From positions 62,923,548 through 62,987,547 of the forward strand of contig NC_087064.1 of assembly GCF_963678635.1 (NCBI RefSeq): a stretch of 64,000 nucleotides of DNA, written 5' to 3'. Shown piece after piece: positions 43,612 through 54,370 of the stretch. Under the pieces are notes generated by a model. The model saw only the letters and a program-made list of their open reading frames with translations, had not been told where the DNA came from and did no database searches. The position numbers and the translations under genes are program-made. The stretch's first letter is position 1, and every line of letters begins with the position of its first letter. The DNA comes from Symsagittifera roscoffensis (lineage: Eukaryota; Xenacoelomorpha; Acoela; Convolutidae).

Positions 43612-43905
43612 ATTTACTGAAGTAACATCTATCCTATTGACAAATGCAGCTTTCGCAAGACACTCGATTGAAAATAGCTAAACAAATGGAGCTTTAAGTA
43701 GCTAGAAAATTAAGATTTGTGCTTCAACTCACCCACATTGAAAGATTTTGTGCGAAAAACTTTTTAAGATAAGCAATTACAGAAAACGGCTAAACGCTGT
43801 TTCCAGAGCCTTTTCTAATACTTGGATTGTGGTAATCTACCCTTATGGAAACATCTTAAATTTAGGTTCAGCAATCCAAAAAACCAATGGCAAAAGATTA
43901 ACAAC

Positions 43906-43977
43906 AGTAGGGTGGCGCAGCGGAAGCGTGCTGGGCCCATAACCCAGAGGTCGGTAGATCGAAACTACCTCCTGCTA
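43906..43977 (+). tRNA. tRNA-iMet: initiator tRNA-Met (CAT), C3T
   Basis: Same tRNA as 43,200, but followed by a T5 tract. Confidence 0.74.
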
Positions 43978-44269
43978 GTTTAGTTATAGAACATAACTTT
44001 TTGACAATTGCATCTTTCACAAGACACTCGATTTAAAATTAGCTAGACTATTGGAGCTTTAAGAAGTTATAAAAATTGTATTTGTGCACCTACTCAAACA
44101 CGTTGCAGGTTTTTTTGCCAAAAAAAAGTCAAAATGACAAATACAGAAAACGACAAAACGCTGTTTCCAGACCACTTTCTTTTAATTCGTATCGTGTTTC
44201 TTCAACCTACACGTTATCACTTTAAATTATTATCAACAACAATCTTTGCAATATCACAATATTAGCCAG

Positions 44270-44342
44270 AGCAGCGTGGCGCAGCGGGAGCGTGATGCGA
44301 CCCCCTCACTCAGAAGCCGTAGATCAAAACCGTCTCCTGCTT
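44270..44342 (+). pseudogene. type B tRNA-like
   Basis: ATCAAAACCGTC T arm; 3' end TGCTT. Confidence 0.86.
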
Positions 44343-44637
44343 ATTTACTGAAGTAACATCTATCCTATTGACAAATGCAGCTTTCGCAAGACACTCGGTT
44401 GAAAAATAGCTAAACAAATGGAGCTTTAAATAGCTAGAAAAATAAGATTTGTGCTTCAACTCACCCACATTGAAAGATTTTGTGCCAAAAACTTTTTAAG
44501 ATAAACAATTACAGAAAACGGCTAAACGCTGATTCCAGAGCATTTTCTAATACTTGGATTGTGGTAATCTACCCTTATGGAAACATCTTAAATTTTGGTT
44601 CAGCAGTCCAAAAACGCAATGGCAAAACATTAACAAC

Positions 44638-44709
44638 AGCAGGGTGGCACAGCGGAAGCGTGCTGGGCCCATAACCCAGAGGTCGGTAGATCGAAACAAC
44701 CTCCTGCTA
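44638..44709 (+). pseudogene. tRNA-iMet-like, G12A T62A
   Basis: One D-stem and one T-stem pair broken; T5 tract follows. Confidence 0.5.
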
Positions 44710-45002
44710 GTTAAGTAAAAGAACATATAACTTTTTGACAATTGCATCTTTCAGAGGACACTCGATTTAAAATTAGCTAGACCATTGGAGCTTTAAGAAG
44801 CTATAAAAATTGTATTCGTGCACCTACTCAAACACGTTGCAGGTTTTTTTGCCAAAAAAAGTCAAAATGACAAATACAGAAAACGACAAAACGCTGTTTC
44901 CAGAGCACTTTTTTTAAATTCGTATCGTGTTTCTTCAACCTATACGTTATCACTTTAAATTATGATCAGCAACAGTCTTTGCAATAGCAAAATATTAGCC
45001 AG

Positions 45003-45075
45003 AGCAGCGTGGCGCAGCGGGAGCGTGATGTGACCCCCTCACTCGGAAGCCATAGATCAAAACCGTCTCCTGCTT
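45003..45075 (+). pseudogene. type B tRNA-like
   Basis: ATGTGACC centre, CTCGGAAGCCATAG; 3' end TGCTT. Confidence 0.86.
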
Positions 45076-45370
45076 GTTTACTGAAGTAACATCTATCCTA
45101 TTGACAAATGCAGCTTTCGCAAGACACTCGATTGAAAATAAGCTAAACAAATGGAGCTTTAAATAGCTAGAAAATTAAGATTCGTGCTTCAACTCACCAA
45201 CATTGAAAGATTTTGTGCGAAAAACTTTTTAAGATAAACAATTACAGAAAACGGCTAAACGCTGTTTCCAGAGCATTTTCTAATACTTGGATTGTGGTAA
45301 TCTACCCTTATGGAAACATCTTAAATTTTAGTTCAGCAATCCAAAAAAGCAATGGCAAAACAATTACAAC

Positions 45371-45442
45371 AGCAGGGTGGCGCAGCGGAAGCGTGCTGGG
45401 CCCATAACCAAGAGGTCGGTAGATCGAAACAAACTCCTGCTA
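45371..45442 (+). pseudogene. tRNA-iMet-like, C41A T62A C64A
   Basis: Anticodon stem and T stem damaged; T5 tract follows. Confidence 0.55.
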
Positions 45443-45738
45443 GTTAAGTAAAAGAACATATAACTTTTTGACAATTGCATCTTTCACAGGACACTCGATT
45501 CAAAAATAGCTAGACCAATGGAGCTTTAAGTAGCTAGAAAACTTAGGTTCGTGCACCTACTCACCCACTATGAAAAATTTTGTGCGAAAAACTTTGAAAA
45601 ATAAACAATTACAGAAAACGGCTAAACATTGTTTCCAGAGCATTTTCTAATAGTTGGATTGTGGTAACCCACCCTTATGGAAACATCTTAAAATTTGGAT
45701 CAGTAAAACCAAAATTGCAATGGCAAAATATACACAAC

Positions 45739-45810
45739 AGCAGGGTGGCGCAGCGGAAGCGTGCTGGACGCATAACCCAGAGGACGGAAGATCGAAACTA
45801 CCTCCTGCTA
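45739..45810 (+). pseudogene. tRNA-iMet-like, G31A C33G T47A T51A
   Basis: A2-subtype copy; no proximal T-run. Confidence 0.6.
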
Positions 45811-46106
45811 GTTAAGTAAAGGAAAATACAACCTTATGACATTTGCAGCTTTCACAAGACACTCGATTTAAACATAGCTAGACCAATTGCGCTTTAAGTA
45901 GCTATTAAAATTGTATTCGTGCAACTACTCAAACACGTTGCAGATTTTTCTGCAAAAAAAAATTCAAAAGGACAAATACAGAAAACGACAAAAAAAGGCT
46001 GTTTCCAGAGCACTTCTTTTAATTCGTATCGTGTTTCTTCAACCTATACGTTATCACTTTAAATTATGATCAGCAACAATCTTTGCAATAGCACAATATT
46101 AGCCAG

Positions 46107-46153
46107 AGCAGCGTGGCGCAGCAGAAGCCGTAGATCAAAACAATCTCCTGCTA
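46107..46153 (+). pseudogene. B tRNA-like, 26-nt internal deletion
   Basis: Third copy of the shortened form seen at 42,859, in the unit just before the LINE insertion. Confidence 0.88.
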
Positions 46154-46215
46154 ATTTACTGAAGTAACATCTATCCTATTGACAAATGCAGCTTTCGCAA
46201 GACACTCGATTGAAA

Positions 46216-46236
46216 GTAGTAGTAGTAGTAGTAGTA
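46216..46236. repeat. (GTA)7 microsatellite, LINE tail
   Basis: Seven GTA units begin exactly where the satellite stops (GATTGAAA). Read on the minus strand this is (TAC)7 at the 3' end of the LINE fragment, as expected for a LINE with a microsatellite tail. Confidence 0.85.
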
Positions 46237-46510
46237 AAAGACTTTAATTCCATTGGTGGATACAGGGTTAATATAAATATTGAATGAACTTACGATCGAC
46301 AATTTTTACAAAAACATTTGACAAAGAATGTGCATGATCTGTTTATATCAAACAAAGTTGAAGTTTTAAGCAGTAAAAATTTATTCAGTTTTGATTTGAA
46401 CATTCCCAGGGGCATGTCGAAAGATATAATTTTCAGACGCAGAAGTTCATTGGCAGCACGGGGAGCTCGTACAAAGAAGTTATCGTCAGTTTTCAATTTC
46501 CTCGTGTTCG
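46237..46510 (-). mobile_element. 5'-truncated LINE 3' end
   Basis: The minus strand encodes a reading frame (stop at 46,290) whose central part contains FFVRAPRAANELL and, further on, MPLGMFKSKLNKFLL. This resembles the conserved tail of many LINE ORF2 proteins, where a V-R-x-P-R-x-W-N-x-L-P motif precedes a F-K-x-x-L-x-x-x-L stretch. Here the usual W is A. About 50 bp of 3' UTR and then the (TAC)n tail follow. Everything upstream (endonuclease, reverse transcriptase) is missing, so it is a dead 5'-truncated insertion. LINE is the best reading; I cannot place the clade. The methionine at 46,535 falls in the adjoining palindrome and is not a true start. Confidence 0.65.
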
Positions 46511-46515
46511 GTATG

Positions 46516-46560
46516 ACGAATAGGCCACTCGTCATACGTTATCACGAGTGGCCTATTCGT
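46516..46560. repeat. perfect 17-bp inverted repeat
   Basis: ACGAATAGGCCACTCGT at 46,516-46,532 and its exact reverse complement at 46,544-46,560, spacer 11 nt. It sits at the truncated 5' end of the LINE fragment. Confidence 0.92.
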
Positions 46561-46561
46561 T

Positions 46562-46747
46562 TACGTTATCACGAGTGGCCTACTCGTCATACGTTATCAA
46601 AGTAGCTAAACAAATGGAGCTTTAAGTAGCTAGAAAATTAAGATTTGTGCTTCATACGTTATCACGAGTGGCCTACTCGTCATACGTTATCAAAGTAGCT
46701 AAACAAATGGAGCTTTAAGTAGCTAGAAAATTAAGATTTGTGCTTCA
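46562..46747 (+). repeat. 93-bp tandem duplication at insertion edge
   Basis: The segment from TACGTTATCACGAGTGG to TTGTGCTTC occurs twice at an offset of 93 bp. Each copy combines the foreign palindrome arm with satellite sequence (AGCTAAACAAATGGAGC), so it formed after or during the insertion. Confidence 0.9.
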
Positions 46748-46923
46748 ACTCACCCACATTGAAAGATTTTGTGCGAAAAACTTTTTAAGATAAACAATTA
46801 CAGAAAACGGCTAAACGCTGTTTCCAGAGCATTTTCTAATACTTGGATTGTGGTAATCTACCCTTATGGAAACATCTTAATTTTTGGTTCAGCAATCCAA
46901 AAACGCAATGGCACATTAACAAC

Positions 46924-46995
46924 AGCAGGGTGGCGCAGCGGAAGCGTGCTGGGCCCATAACCCAGAGGTCGGTAGATCGAAACTACCTCCTGCTA
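46924..46995 (+). tRNA. tRNA-iMet: initiator tRNA-Met (CAT), consensus
   Basis: Identical to the consensus A copy; first unit after the LINE insertion. Confidence 0.93.
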
Positions 46996-47017
46996 GGTAA
47001 GTAAAAGAACATATAAC

Positions 47018-47022
47018 TTTTT
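47018..47022 (+). terminator. pol III T5 terminator
   Basis: First T-run after the tRNA at 46,924. Confidence 0.75.
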
Positions 47023-47290
47023 GACAATTGCATCTTTCAGAGGACACTCGATTTAAAATTAGCTAGACCATTGGAGCTTTAAGAAGCTATAAAAATTGTA
47101 TTCGTGCACCTACTCAAACACGTTGCAGGTTTTTTTGCCAAAAAAAAAGTCAAAATGACAAATACAGAAAACGACAAAACGCTGTTTCCAGAGCACTTTT
47201 TTTTAATTCGTATCGTGTTTCTTCAACCTATACGTTATCACTTTAAATTATGATCAGCAACAATCTTTGCAATAGCAAAATATTAGCCAG

Positions 47291-47363
47291 AGCAGCGTGG
47301 AGCAGCGGGAGCGTGATGCGACCCCCTCACTCAGAAGCCGTAGATCAAAACCGTCTCCTGCTT
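47291..47363 (+). pseudogene. type B tRNA-like
   Basis: TGGAGCAG in the A-box region; 3' end TGCTT. Confidence 0.86.
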
Positions 47364-47658
47364 ATTTACTGAAGTAACATCTATCCTATTGACAAATGCA
47401 GCTTTCGCAAGACACTCGATTGAAAATTAGCTAAACAAATGGAGCTTTAAATAGCTAGAAAATTAAGATTCGTGCTTCAACTCACCCACATTGAAAGATT
47501 TTGTGCGAAAAACTTTTTAAGATAAACAATTACAGAAAACGGCTAAACGCCGTTTCCAGAGCATTTTCTAATACTTGGATTGTGGTAAACTACCCTTATG
47601 GAAACATCTTAAATTTTGGTTCAGCAATCCAAAAAAGCAATGGCAAAACAATTACAAC

Positions 47659-47730
47659 AGCAGGGTGGCGCAGCGGAAGCGTGCTGGGCCCATAACCCAG
47701 AGGTCGGTAGATCGAAACAAACTCCTGCTA
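47659..47730 (+). pseudogene. tRNA-iMet-like, T62A C64A
   Basis: T stem broken at two pairs; anticodon arm intact; T5 tract follows. Confidence 0.5.
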
Positions 47731-48023
47731 GTTAAGTAAAAGAACATATAACTTTTTGACAATTGCATCTTTCACAGGACACTCGATTTAAAATTAGCTA
47801 GACCATTGGAGCTTTAAGAAGCTATAAAAATTGTATTCGTGCACCTACTCAAACACGTTGCAGGTTTTTTTGCCAAAAAAAAGTCAAAATGACAAATACA
47901 GAAAACGACAAAACGCTGTTTCCAGAGCACTTCTTTTAATTCGTATCGTGTTTCTTCAACCTATACGTTATCAATTTAAATTATGATCAGCAACAATCTT
48001 TGCAATAGCAAAATATTAGCCAG

Positions 48024-48096
48024 AGCAGCGTGGCGCAGCGGGAGCGTGATGCGACCCCCTCACTCAGAAACCGTAGATCGAAACCGTCTCCTGCTA
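48024..48096 (+). pseudogene. type B tRNA-like
   Basis: GAAACCGTAG and ACCGTC variants. Confidence 0.86.
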
Positions 48097-48399
48097 ATTT
48101 ATTGAAGTAACATCTATCCTATTGACAAATGCAGCTTTCGCAAGACACTCGTTTGAAAAATAGCTACACAAATGGAGCTTTAAGTAGCTAGAAAATTAAG
48201 ATTTGTGCTTCAACTCACCCACATTGAAAGATTTTGTGCGAAAAAATTTTAAAGATTTTTAAGATAAACAATTACAGAAAACGGCTAAAAGCTGTTTCCA
48301 GAGCCTTTTCTAATACTTGGATTGTGGTAATCTACCCATATGGAAACATCTTAAATTTTGTTCAGCAATCCAAAAAAGCAATGGCAAAACATTAACAAC

Positions 48400-48471
48400 A
48401 GCAGGGTGGCGCAGCGGAAGCGTGCTGGGCACATAACCCAGAGGTCGGTAGATCAAAACTACCTCCTGCTA
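48400..48471 (+). tRNA. tRNA-iMet: initiator tRNA-Met-like (CAT), C33A G57A
   Basis: One anticodon-loop and one T-loop change; stems intact; T5 tract follows. Confidence 0.5.
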
Positions 48472-48767
48472 GTTAAGTAAAAGAACATATAAATTTTTGA
48501 CAATTGCATCTTTCACAGGACACTCGATTCAAAAATAGCTAGACCAATGGAGCTTTAAGTAGCTAGAAAACTTAGGTTCGTGCACCTACTCACCCACTAT
48601 GAAAAATTTTGTACGAAAAGCTTTGAAAATTAAACAATTACAGAAAACGGCTAAACATTGTTTCCAGAGCATTTTCTAATAGTTGGATTGTGATAACCCA
48701 CCCTTATGGAAACATCTTAAAATTTGGATCAGTAAAACCAAAATTGCAATGGCAAAATATTCACAAC

Positions 48768-48839
48768 AGCAGGGTGGCGCAGCGGAAGCGTGCTGGACCC
48801 ATAACCCAGAGGACGGTAGATCGAAACTACCTCCTGCTA
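48768..48839 (+). tRNA. tRNA-iMet: initiator tRNA-Met-like (CAT), G31A T47A
   Basis: Typical A2-subtype copy; one GGG/CCC pair lost; no proximal T-run. Confidence 0.5.
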
Positions 48840-49132
48840 GTTAAGTAAAGGAAAATATAACCTTATGACATTTGCAGCTTTCACAAGACACTCGATTTAA
48901 ACATAGCTAGACCAATGGAGCTTTAAGTAGCTATTAAAATTGTATTCGTGCACCTACTCAAACACGTTGCAGATTTTTCTGCAAAAAAAAATTCAAAAGG
49001 ACAAATACAGAAAACGACAAAACGCTGTTTCCAGAGCACTTCTTTTAATTCGTATCGTGTTTCTTCAACCTATACGTTTTCACTTTAAATTATGATCAGC
49101 AACAATCTTTGCAATAGCACTATATTAGTCAG

Positions 49133-49205
49133 AGCAGCGTGGCGCAGCGGGAGCGTGATGCGAACCCCTCACTCAGAAGCCGTAGATCAAAACCGTCTCC
49201 TGCTA
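49133..49205 (+). pseudogene. type B tRNA-like
   Basis: GCGAACCCCTC centre; ATCAAAACCGTC T arm. Confidence 0.86.
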
Positions 49206-49508
49206 ATTTACTGAAGTAACATCTATCCTATTGACAAATGCAGCTTGCGCAAGACACTCAATTGAAAAATAGCTAAACAAATGGAGCTTTAAGTAGCTAG
49301 AAAATTAAGATTTGTGCTTCAACTCTCCCACATTGAAAGATTTTGTGCGAAAAACTTTTTAAGATTTTTAAGATAAACAATTACAGAAAACGGCTAAACG
49401 CTGTTTCCAGAGCCTTTTCTAATACTTGGATTGTGGTAATGTACTCTTATGGAAACATCTTAAATTTTGGTTCAGCAATCCAAAAAACAATGGCAAAACA
49501 TTAACAAC

Positions 49509-49580
49509 AGCAGGGTGGCGCAGCGGAAGCGTGCTGGGCCCATAACCCAGAGGTCGGTAGATCGAAACTACCTCCTGCTA
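49509..49580 (+). tRNA. tRNA-iMet: initiator tRNA-Met (CAT), consensus
   Basis: Identical to the consensus A copy, A1 spacer. Confidence 0.93.
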
Positions 49581-49612
49581 GTTAAGTAAAAGAACATATA
49601 ACTTTTTGACAA

Positions 49613-49617
49613 TTGCA
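49613..49617 (+). terminator. pol III T5 terminator
   Basis: First T-run after the tRNA at 49,509. Confidence 0.72.
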
Positions 49618-49876
49618 TCTTTCAGAGGACACTCGATTTTAAAATAGCTAGACCAATGGAGCTTTAAGTAGCTAGAAAACTTAGGTTCGTGCACCTACTC
49701 ATCCACTATGAAAAATTTTGTGCGAAAAACTTTGAAAAAGAAACAATTACACAAAACGGCTAGACATTGTTTCCAGAGCATTTTCTAATAGTTGGATTGT
49801 GGTAACCCACCCTTATGGAAACATCTTAAAATTTGGATCAGTAAAACCAAAATTGCAATGGCAAAATATTCACAAC

Positions 49877-49948
49877 AGCAGGGTGGCGCAGCGGAAGCGT
49901 GCTTGACCCATAACACAGAGGACGGGAGATCGAAACTACCTCCTGCTA
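49877..49948 (+). pseudogene. tRNA-iMet-like, G29T G31A C40A T47A T51G
   Basis: A2 copy with the anticodon stem largely broken; no proximal T-run. Confidence 0.6.
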
Positions 49949-50242
49949 GTTAAGTAAAGGAAAATATAATCTTATGACATTTGCAGCTTTCACAAGACAC
50001 TCGATTTAAACATAGCTAGACCAATGGAGCTTTAAGTAGCTATTAAAATTGTATTCGTGCACCTACTCAAACACGTTGCAGATTTTTCTGCAAAAAAAAA
50101 ATTCAAAAGGACAAATACAGAAAACGACAAAACGCTGTTTCCAGAGCACTTCTTTTAATTCGTATCGTGTTTCTTCAACCTATACGTTATCAATTTAAAT
50201 TATGATCAGCAACAATCTTTGCAATATCAAAATATTAGCCAG

Positions 50243-50315
50243 AGCAGCGTGGCGCAGCGGGAGCGTGATGCGACCCCCTCACTCAGAAACCGTAGATCGA
50301 AACCGTCTCCTGCTA
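50243..50315 (+). pseudogene. type B tRNA-like
   Basis: As 48,024. Confidence 0.86.
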
Positions 50316-50620
50316 ATTTACTGAAGTAACATCTATCCTATTGACAAATGCAGCTTTCGCAAGACACTCGATTGAAAAATAGCTACACAAATGGAGCTTT
50401 AAGTAGCTAGAAAATTAAGATTTGTGCTTCAACTCACCCACATTGAAAGATTTTGTGCGGAAACATTTTAAAGATTTTTAAGATAAACAATTACAGAAAA
50501 CGGCTAAACGCTGTTTCCAGAGCCTTTTCTAATACTTGGATTGTGGTAATCCACACATATGGAGATATCTTAAATTTTGGTTCAGCAAAACCAAAAAAGC
50601 AATGGCGAAAAATTAACAAC

Positions 50621-50692
50621 AGTAGGGTGGCGCAGCGGAAGCGTGCTGGGCCCATAACCCAGAGGTCGGTAGATCAAAACTACCTCCTGCTA
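50621..50692 (+). tRNA. tRNA-iMet: initiator tRNA-Met-like (CAT), C3T G57A
   Basis: Acceptor wobble and a T-loop change; T5 tract follows. Confidence 0.55.
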
Positions 50693-50988
50693 GTTAAGTA
50701 AAAGAACATATAAATTTTTGACAATTGCATCTTTCACAGGAAACTCGATTCAAAAATAGCTAGACCAATGGAGCTTTAAGTAGCTAGAAAACTTACGTTC
50801 GTGCACCTACTCACCCACTATGAAAAATTTTGTACGAAAAGCTTTGAAAATTAAACAATTACAGAAAACGGCTAAACATTGTTTCCAGAGAATTTTCTAA
50901 TAGTTGGATTGTGATAACCCACCCTTATGGAAACATCTTAAAATTTGGATCAGTAAAACCAAAATTGCAATGGCAAAATATTCACAAC

Positions 50989-51060
50989 AGCAGGGTGGCG
51001 CAGCGGAAGCGTGCTGGACCCATAACCCAGAGGACGGAAGATCAAAACTACCTCCTGCTA
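50989..51060 (+). pseudogene. tRNA-iMet-like, G31A T47A T51A G57A
   Basis: A2 copy; no proximal T-run. Confidence 0.55.
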
Positions 51061-51353
51061 GTTAAGTAAAGGAAAATATAACCTTATGACATTTGCAGCT
51101 TTCACAAGACACTCGATATAAACATAGCTAGACCAATGGAGCTTTAAGTAGCCATTAAAATTGTATTCGTGCACCTACTCAAACACGTTGCAGATTTTTC
51201 TGCAAAAAAAAATTCAAAAGGACAAATACAGAAAACGACAAAACGCTGTTTCCAGAGCACTTCTTTTAATTCGTATCCTGTTTCTTCAACCTATACGTTT
51301 TCACTTTAAATTATGATCAGCAACAATCTTTGCAATAGCACTATATTAGCCAG

Positions 51354-51426
51354 AGCAGCGTGGCGCAGCGGGAGCGTGATGCGACCCCCTCACTCAGAAG
51401 CCGTAGATCAAAACCGTCTCCTGCTA
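51354..51426 (+). pseudogene. type B tRNA-like
   Basis: Consensus centre; ATCAAAACCGTC T arm. Confidence 0.86.
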
Positions 51427-51730
51427 ATTTACTGAAGTAACATCTATCCTATTGACAAATGCAGCTTGCGCAAGACACTCGATTGAAAAATAGCTAAACA
51501 AATGGAGCTTTAAGTAGCTAGAAAATTAAGATTTGTGCTTCAACTCACCCACATTGAAAGATTTTGTGCGAAAAACTTTTAAAGATTTTTAAGATAAACA
51601 ATTACAGAAAACGGCTAAACGCTGTTTCCAGAGCCTTTTCTAATACTTGGATTGTGGTAATCTACCCTTATGGAAACATCTTAAATTTTGGTTCAGCAAT
51701 CCAAAAAAGCAATGGCAAAACATTAACAAC

Positions 51731-51802
51731 AGCAGGGTGGAGCAGCGGAAGCGTGCTGGGCCCATAACCCAGAGGTCGGTAGATCGAAACTACCTCCTGC
51801 TA
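51731..51802 (+). tRNA. tRNA-iMet: initiator tRNA-Met-like (CAT), C11A
   Basis: One D-stem pair broken, also in the A-box region; T5 tract follows. Confidence 0.6.
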
Positions 51803-52098
51803 GTTAAGTAAAAGAACATATAACTTTTTGACAATTGCATCTTTCACAGGACACTCGATTTTAAAATAGCTAGACCAATGGAGCTTTAAGTAGCTAGAAA
51901 ACTTAGGTTCGTGCACCTACTCATCAACTATGAAAAATTTTGAGCGAAAAACTTTGAAAAAGAAACAATTACAGAAAACGGCTAGACATTGTTTCCAGAG
52001 CAATTTCTAATAGTTGGATTGTGGTAACCCACCCTTATGGAAACATCTTAAAATTTGGATCAGTAAAACCAAAATTGCAATGGCAAAATATTCACAAC

Positions 52099-52170
52099 AG
52101 CAGGGTGGCGCACCGGAAGCGTGCTTGACCCATAACCCAGAGGACGGGAGATCGAAACTACCTCCTGCTA
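52099..52170 (+). pseudogene. tRNA-iMet-like, G15C G29T G31A T47A T51G
   Basis: A2 copy; no proximal T-run. Confidence 0.6.
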
Positions 52171-52462
52171 GTTAAGTAAAGGAAAATATAACCTTATGAC
52201 ATTTGCAGCTTTCACAAGACACTCGATTTAAACATAGCTAGACCAATGGAGCTTTAAGTAGCTATTAAAATTGTATTCGTGCACCTACTCAAACACGTTG
52301 CAGATTTTTCTGCAAACAAAATTCAAAAGGACAAATACAGAAAACGACAAAACGCTGTTTCCAGAGCACTTCTTTTAATTCGTATCGTGTTTCTTCAACC
52401 TATACGTTATCACTTTAAATTATAATCAGCAACAATCTTTGCAATAGCACAATATTAGCCAG

Positions 52463-52535
52463 AGCAGCGTGGCGCAGCGGGAGCGTGATGCGACCCCCTC
52501 CCTCAGAAGCCGTAGATCAAAACCGTCTCCTGCTA
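52463..52535 (+). pseudogene. type B tRNA-like
   Basis: CCCTCCCTCAG centre; ATCAAAACCGTC T arm. Confidence 0.86.
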
Positions 52536-52828
52536 ATTTACTGAAGTAACATCTATCCTATTGACAAATGCAGCTTTCGCAAGACACTCGATTGAAAAAT
52601 AGCTGAACAAATGGAGCTTTAAGTAGCTAGAAAATTTAGATTCGTGCACCAACTTACCCACATTGAAAAAGTTTGTGCGAAAAACTTTAAAAAAGTAATT
52701 ACAGAAAACGGCTAAACGCTGTTTCCAGAGCATTTTCTAATACTTGGATTGAGGTAATCCACATTTATGGAAACATTTTAAATTTTGGTTCAGCAAAACC
52801 AAAAAAGCAATGGCAAAACATTAACAAC

Positions 52829-52900
52829 AGCAGGGTGGCGCAGCGGAAGCGTGCTGGGCCCATAACCCAGAGGTCGGTAAATCGAAACTACCTCCTGCTA
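52829..52900 (+). tRNA. tRNA-iMet: initiator tRNA-Met-like (CAT), G53A
   Basis: G53A breaks the invariant G53:C61 pair; T5 tract follows. Confidence 0.55.
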
Positions 52901-53195
52901 GTAAAGTAAAAGAACATATAACTTTTTGACAATTGCATCATTCACAAGACACTCGATTTAAAATTAGCTAGACCATGGGAGCTTTAAGAAGCTATAAAAA
53001 TTGTATTCGTGCACCTACTCAAACACGTTGCAGGTTTTTTTGCCAAAAAAAAATTCAAAATGACAAATACAGAAAACGACAAAACGCTGTTTCCAGAGCA
53101 CTTTCTTTTAGTTCGTGTCGTGTTTCTTCAACCTATACGTTAACACTTTAAATTATGATCAGCAACAATCTTTGCAATATCACAATATTAGCCAG

Positions 53196-53269
53196 AGCAG
53201 CGTGGCGCAGCGGGAGCGTGATGCGACCCCCCTCACTCAGAAGCCGTAGATCGAAACCATCTTCTGCTA
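53196..53269 (+). pseudogene. type B tRNA-like, 74 nt
   Basis: Extra C; CATCTTCTGCTA 3' end. Confidence 0.86.
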
Positions 53270-53564
53270 ATTTACTGAAGTAACATCTATCCTATTGACA
53301 AACGCAGCTTTCGCAAGACACTCGATTGAAAAATAGCTAAACCAATGGAGCTTTAAGTAGCTAGAAAATTTAGATTCGTGCACCAACTTACCCACATTGA
53401 AAAAGTTTGTGCGAAAAACTTTGAAAAAAAATAATTACAGAAAACGGCTAAACGCTGTTTCCAGAGCATTTTCTAATACTTGGATTGAGGTAATCCACAC
53501 TTATGGAAACATTTTAAATTTTGGTTCAGCAAAACCAAAATCGCAATGGAAAAAGATTAACAAC

Positions 53565-53636
53565 AGGAGGGTGGCGCAGCGGAAGCGTGCTGGGCCCACA
53601 ACCCAGAGGTCGGTAGATCGAAACTACCTCCTGCTA
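53565..53636 (+). tRNA. iMet-like tRNA with CAC anticodon
   Basis: T36C gives CAC; C3G opens one acceptor pair. T4 run follows. Confidence 0.55.
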
Positions 53637-53928
53637 ATTAAGTAAAAGAATATATAACATTTTGACGATTGCATCTTTCACAAAACACTCGATTTGAAAA
53701 TAGCTAGACCAATGGAGCTTTAAGTAGCTATTAAAATTGTATTCGTGCACCTACTCAACACGTTGCAGATTTTTCTGCAAAAAAAATACAAAATGACAAA
53801 TACAGAAAACGACAAAACGCTGTTTTCAGAGCACTTTCTTTTAATTCGTATCGTGTTTCTTCAACCTATACGTTAACATTTTAAATTATGATCAGCAAAA
53901 ATCTTTGCAATATCACAATATTAGCCAG

Positions 53929-54002
53929 AGCAGCGTGGCGCAGCGGGAGCGTCATGCGACCCCCCTCACTCAGAAGCCGTAGATCGAAACCATCTTCTGC
54001 TA
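53929..54002 (+). pseudogene. type B tRNA-like, 74 nt
   Basis: As 53,196, with GCGTCATGCG. Confidence 0.86.
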
Positions 54003-54298
54003 ATTTACTGAAGTAACATCTATCCTATTGACAAACGCAGCTTTCGCAAGACACTCGATTGAAAAATAGCTAGACCAATGGAGCTTTAAGTAGCTAGAAA
54101 ACTTAGGTTGGTGCACCTACTCACCCACTATGAAAAATTTTGTGCGAAAAGCTTTGAAAAATAAACAATTACAGAAAACGGCAAAAAATTGTTTCCAGAA
54201 CATTTTCTAATAGTTGGATTGTGGTAACCCACCCTTATGGAAACATCTTAAAATTTGCATCAGTAAAACCAAAATTGCAATGGCAAAATATTCACAAC

Positions 54299-54370
54299 AG
54301 CAGGGTGGCGCAGCGGAAGCGTGCTGGGCCCATAACCCAGAGGTCGGCCGATCGAACCTACCTCCTGCAA
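54299..54370 (+). pseudogene. tRNA-iMet-like, T arm and T72 altered
   Basis: T stem GGCCG, loop ATCGAAC, 3' end TGCAA, which removes A1:U72. Anticodon arm intact. T4 run follows. Confidence 0.6.

Larger units (their letters stand above)
43276..43981 (+). repeat. 706-bp tandem duplication, copy 2
   Basis: Partner of 42,570-43,275 with the same shortened B tRNA and the same C3T change in the A tRNA. Confidence 0.85.
38451..52900 (+). repeat. A1-A2-B trimer higher-order block
   Basis: Two A subtypes alternate with B. A1 has the upstream variant CAGCAATCCAAAAAAGCAA and usually a standard tRNA. A2 has TTTGGATCAGTAAAACC upstream and a tRNA with G31A and T47A. The period is about 1,110 bp where regular (48.4-52.5 kb). 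Dimers A1-B occur between 43 and 48 kb. Confidence 0.8.

Noticed and set aside
46318-46605. A 95-codon + strand frame in the insert
   Set aside because: It is antisense to the LINE tail and ends in the palindromic repeats; the minus-strand frame shows the recognisable LINE motif.
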